Shown here: positions 6,335 through 6,458 of the stretch, piece by piece
Layout: the number at the start of each line of letters is the position of its first letter
How positions within the stretch are numbered: the first letter of the stretch is position 1
NCBI GenBank assembly: GCA_964386405.1
Contig: CAYLRW010000073.1
Coordinates: 1-6,458, forward strand
DNA length: 6,458 bases
Reading direction: 5' to 3'
Origin: RZYP01 sp964386405
Lineage (GTDB): Bacteria; Bacillota; Negativicutes; Acidaminococcales; Acidaminococcaceae
The notes under the pieces: generated by a model
Databases searched by the model: none
What the model was told of the DNA's origin: nothing
The model's input: the letters and a program-made list of their open reading frames with translations, nothing else
Program-made: the position numbers and the translations under genes

Positions 6335-6384
6335 AAAAACAAAAATACCCAGATATGTTGTATTAAACACAACACTACCTGAGT
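6335..6384 (-). terminator. Terminator-like hairpin in the speD leader (possible attenuator)
   Basis: On the minus strand, 6384-6368 pairs with 6347-6362. There are nine outer pairs (6384-6376 with 6347-6355, two of them G-U), a single bulged G at 6375, then TGTTGT (6374-6369) with ACAACA (6356-6361) and a possible closing G-U. The loop is about 5 nt. The 3' arm is followed by A, five T, G, five T (6346-6335) and then at once by the speD Shine-Dalgarno. This is the layout of an intrinsic terminator placed in a leader. It may attenuate the polyamine operon, or it may end an upstream gene beyond the window with partial read-through. No known riboswitch fold was recognised. The plus-strand orientation lacks a T tract. 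Confidence 0.65.
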
Positions 6385-6391
6385 TTGGCCA
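6362..6391 (-). promoter_or_regulatory. Weak sigma-A-like promoter candidate overlapping the palindrome
   Basis: TGGCCA (6391-6386, 4 of 6 to TTGACA) and TTTAAT (6367-6362, 5 of 6 to TATAAT) are separated by 18 nt. Transcription from here would begin near 6355, inside the hairpin's 3' arm, giving a short leader that escapes the terminator. TGTTGT-N7-ACAACA would then be a palindrome over the -10 box, as in a repressor site. Another -10-like TAAAAT lies at 6438-6433, with its -35 region at or beyond the window edge. Neither is convincing. Confidence 0.2.
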
Positions 6392-6434
6392 TTTCTAAAT
6401 TCAGTGCATTATTTATTATTGAATTCGCATTCAT
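6375..6434 (-). CDS. Possible 19-aa leader peptide upstream of speD (tentative)
   Basis: An ATG at 6434-6432 opens a 19-codon frame, MNANSIINNALNLEMAKLR, ending at TAG 6377-6375. The final codon is arginine (AGG 6380-6378). The last two sense codons and the stop lie in the 5' arm of the terminator-like hairpin, so a ribosome at the stop would prevent that hairpin from forming. An in-frame TGA (6446-6444) just upstream shows it is not the tail of a longer gene. Against it: no recognisable Shine-Dalgarno precedes the ATG, and an open frame of this length occurs easily by chance in AT-rich DNA. An internal ATG gives a shorter MAKLR version. Confidence 0.2.
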   Translation of the reverse strand: MNANSIINNALNLEMAKLR

Positions 6435-6458
6435 TTTATTTATTCACATTTTTAGATA
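6392..6458. other. AT-rich upstream region, no gene reading in from the right edge
   Basis: All three minus-strand frames entering from the window edge meet a stop by position 6436 (TGA 6446-6444, TAA 6455-6453 and TAA 6438-6436). Any upstream same-strand gene therefore ends no later than about 6436. Apart from the tentative leader ORF and weak -10-like sequences, nothing definite is seen. Confidence 0.6.

Noticed and set aside
6322..6458. A known riboswitch (for example SAM, preQ1 or guanidine classes) in the leader
   Set aside because: The leader offers one hairpin with AT-rich flanks; I could not match conserved cores of these classes. A covariance-model search would be decisive.
1..6458. 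CRISPR arrays, tRNA or rRNA genes, insertion sequences, phage or defence genes
   Set aside because: The window is filled by six contiguous polyamine genes, and no direct-repeat arrays, transposase motifs or RNA-gene signatures were seen on either strand.

Overview
The window holds one compact polyamine-biosynthesis operon, entirely on the minus strand. In transcription order the genes are speD (S-adenosylmethionine decarboxylase), a speA-type arginine decarboxylase, speE (spermidine synthase), speB (agmatinase), a carboxynorspermidine/carboxyspermidine dehydrogenase (CASDH) and nspC (carboxynorspermidine/carboxyspermidine decarboxylase, CASDC). All six reading frames are intact and full length for their families. 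Neighbouring genes abut or overlap by a few bases, and most ribosome binding sites lie inside the end of the preceding gene, so this looks like one translationally coupled transcription unit.

Layout, right to left. Positions 6322-6458 are an AT-rich leader. It contains a long hairpin followed by a T-rich tract (a terminator- or attenuator-like element) that ends directly at the perfect Shine-Dalgarno of speD. A possible 19-codon leader ORF runs into the 5' arm of that hairpin. Genes fill 49-6321 with almost no intergenic DNA. Positions 1-41 are a clear intrinsic terminator just after the nspC stop. No RNA genes, mobile elements, CRISPR arrays or other repeats were seen.

How the genes fit together. 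SpeA would make agmatine from arginine. SpeB would convert agmatine to putrescine and urea. SpeD would supply decarboxylated S-adenosylmethionine, and SpeE would transfer its aminopropyl group to putrescine to give spermidine. CASDH would condense aspartate semialdehyde with putrescine (or 1,3-diaminopropane), and NspC would decarboxylate the product to spermidine (or norspermidine). The operon therefore appears to encode two biochemically independent routes from putrescine to spermidine. This apparent redundancy, and the leader structure, are the most interesting aspects of the window.

Organism. The moderate-to-low GC, strong AAGGAGG-type ribosome binding sites, Bacillus-type short SpeA and dense operon suggest a Firmicute (Bacillota). 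An anaerobic gut-type Clostridia or Negativicutes member is my best guess. The genus cannot be settled from this sequence alone. The components belong to described families. I do not see an unknown protein system here; what may be new is the leader control and the route combination.
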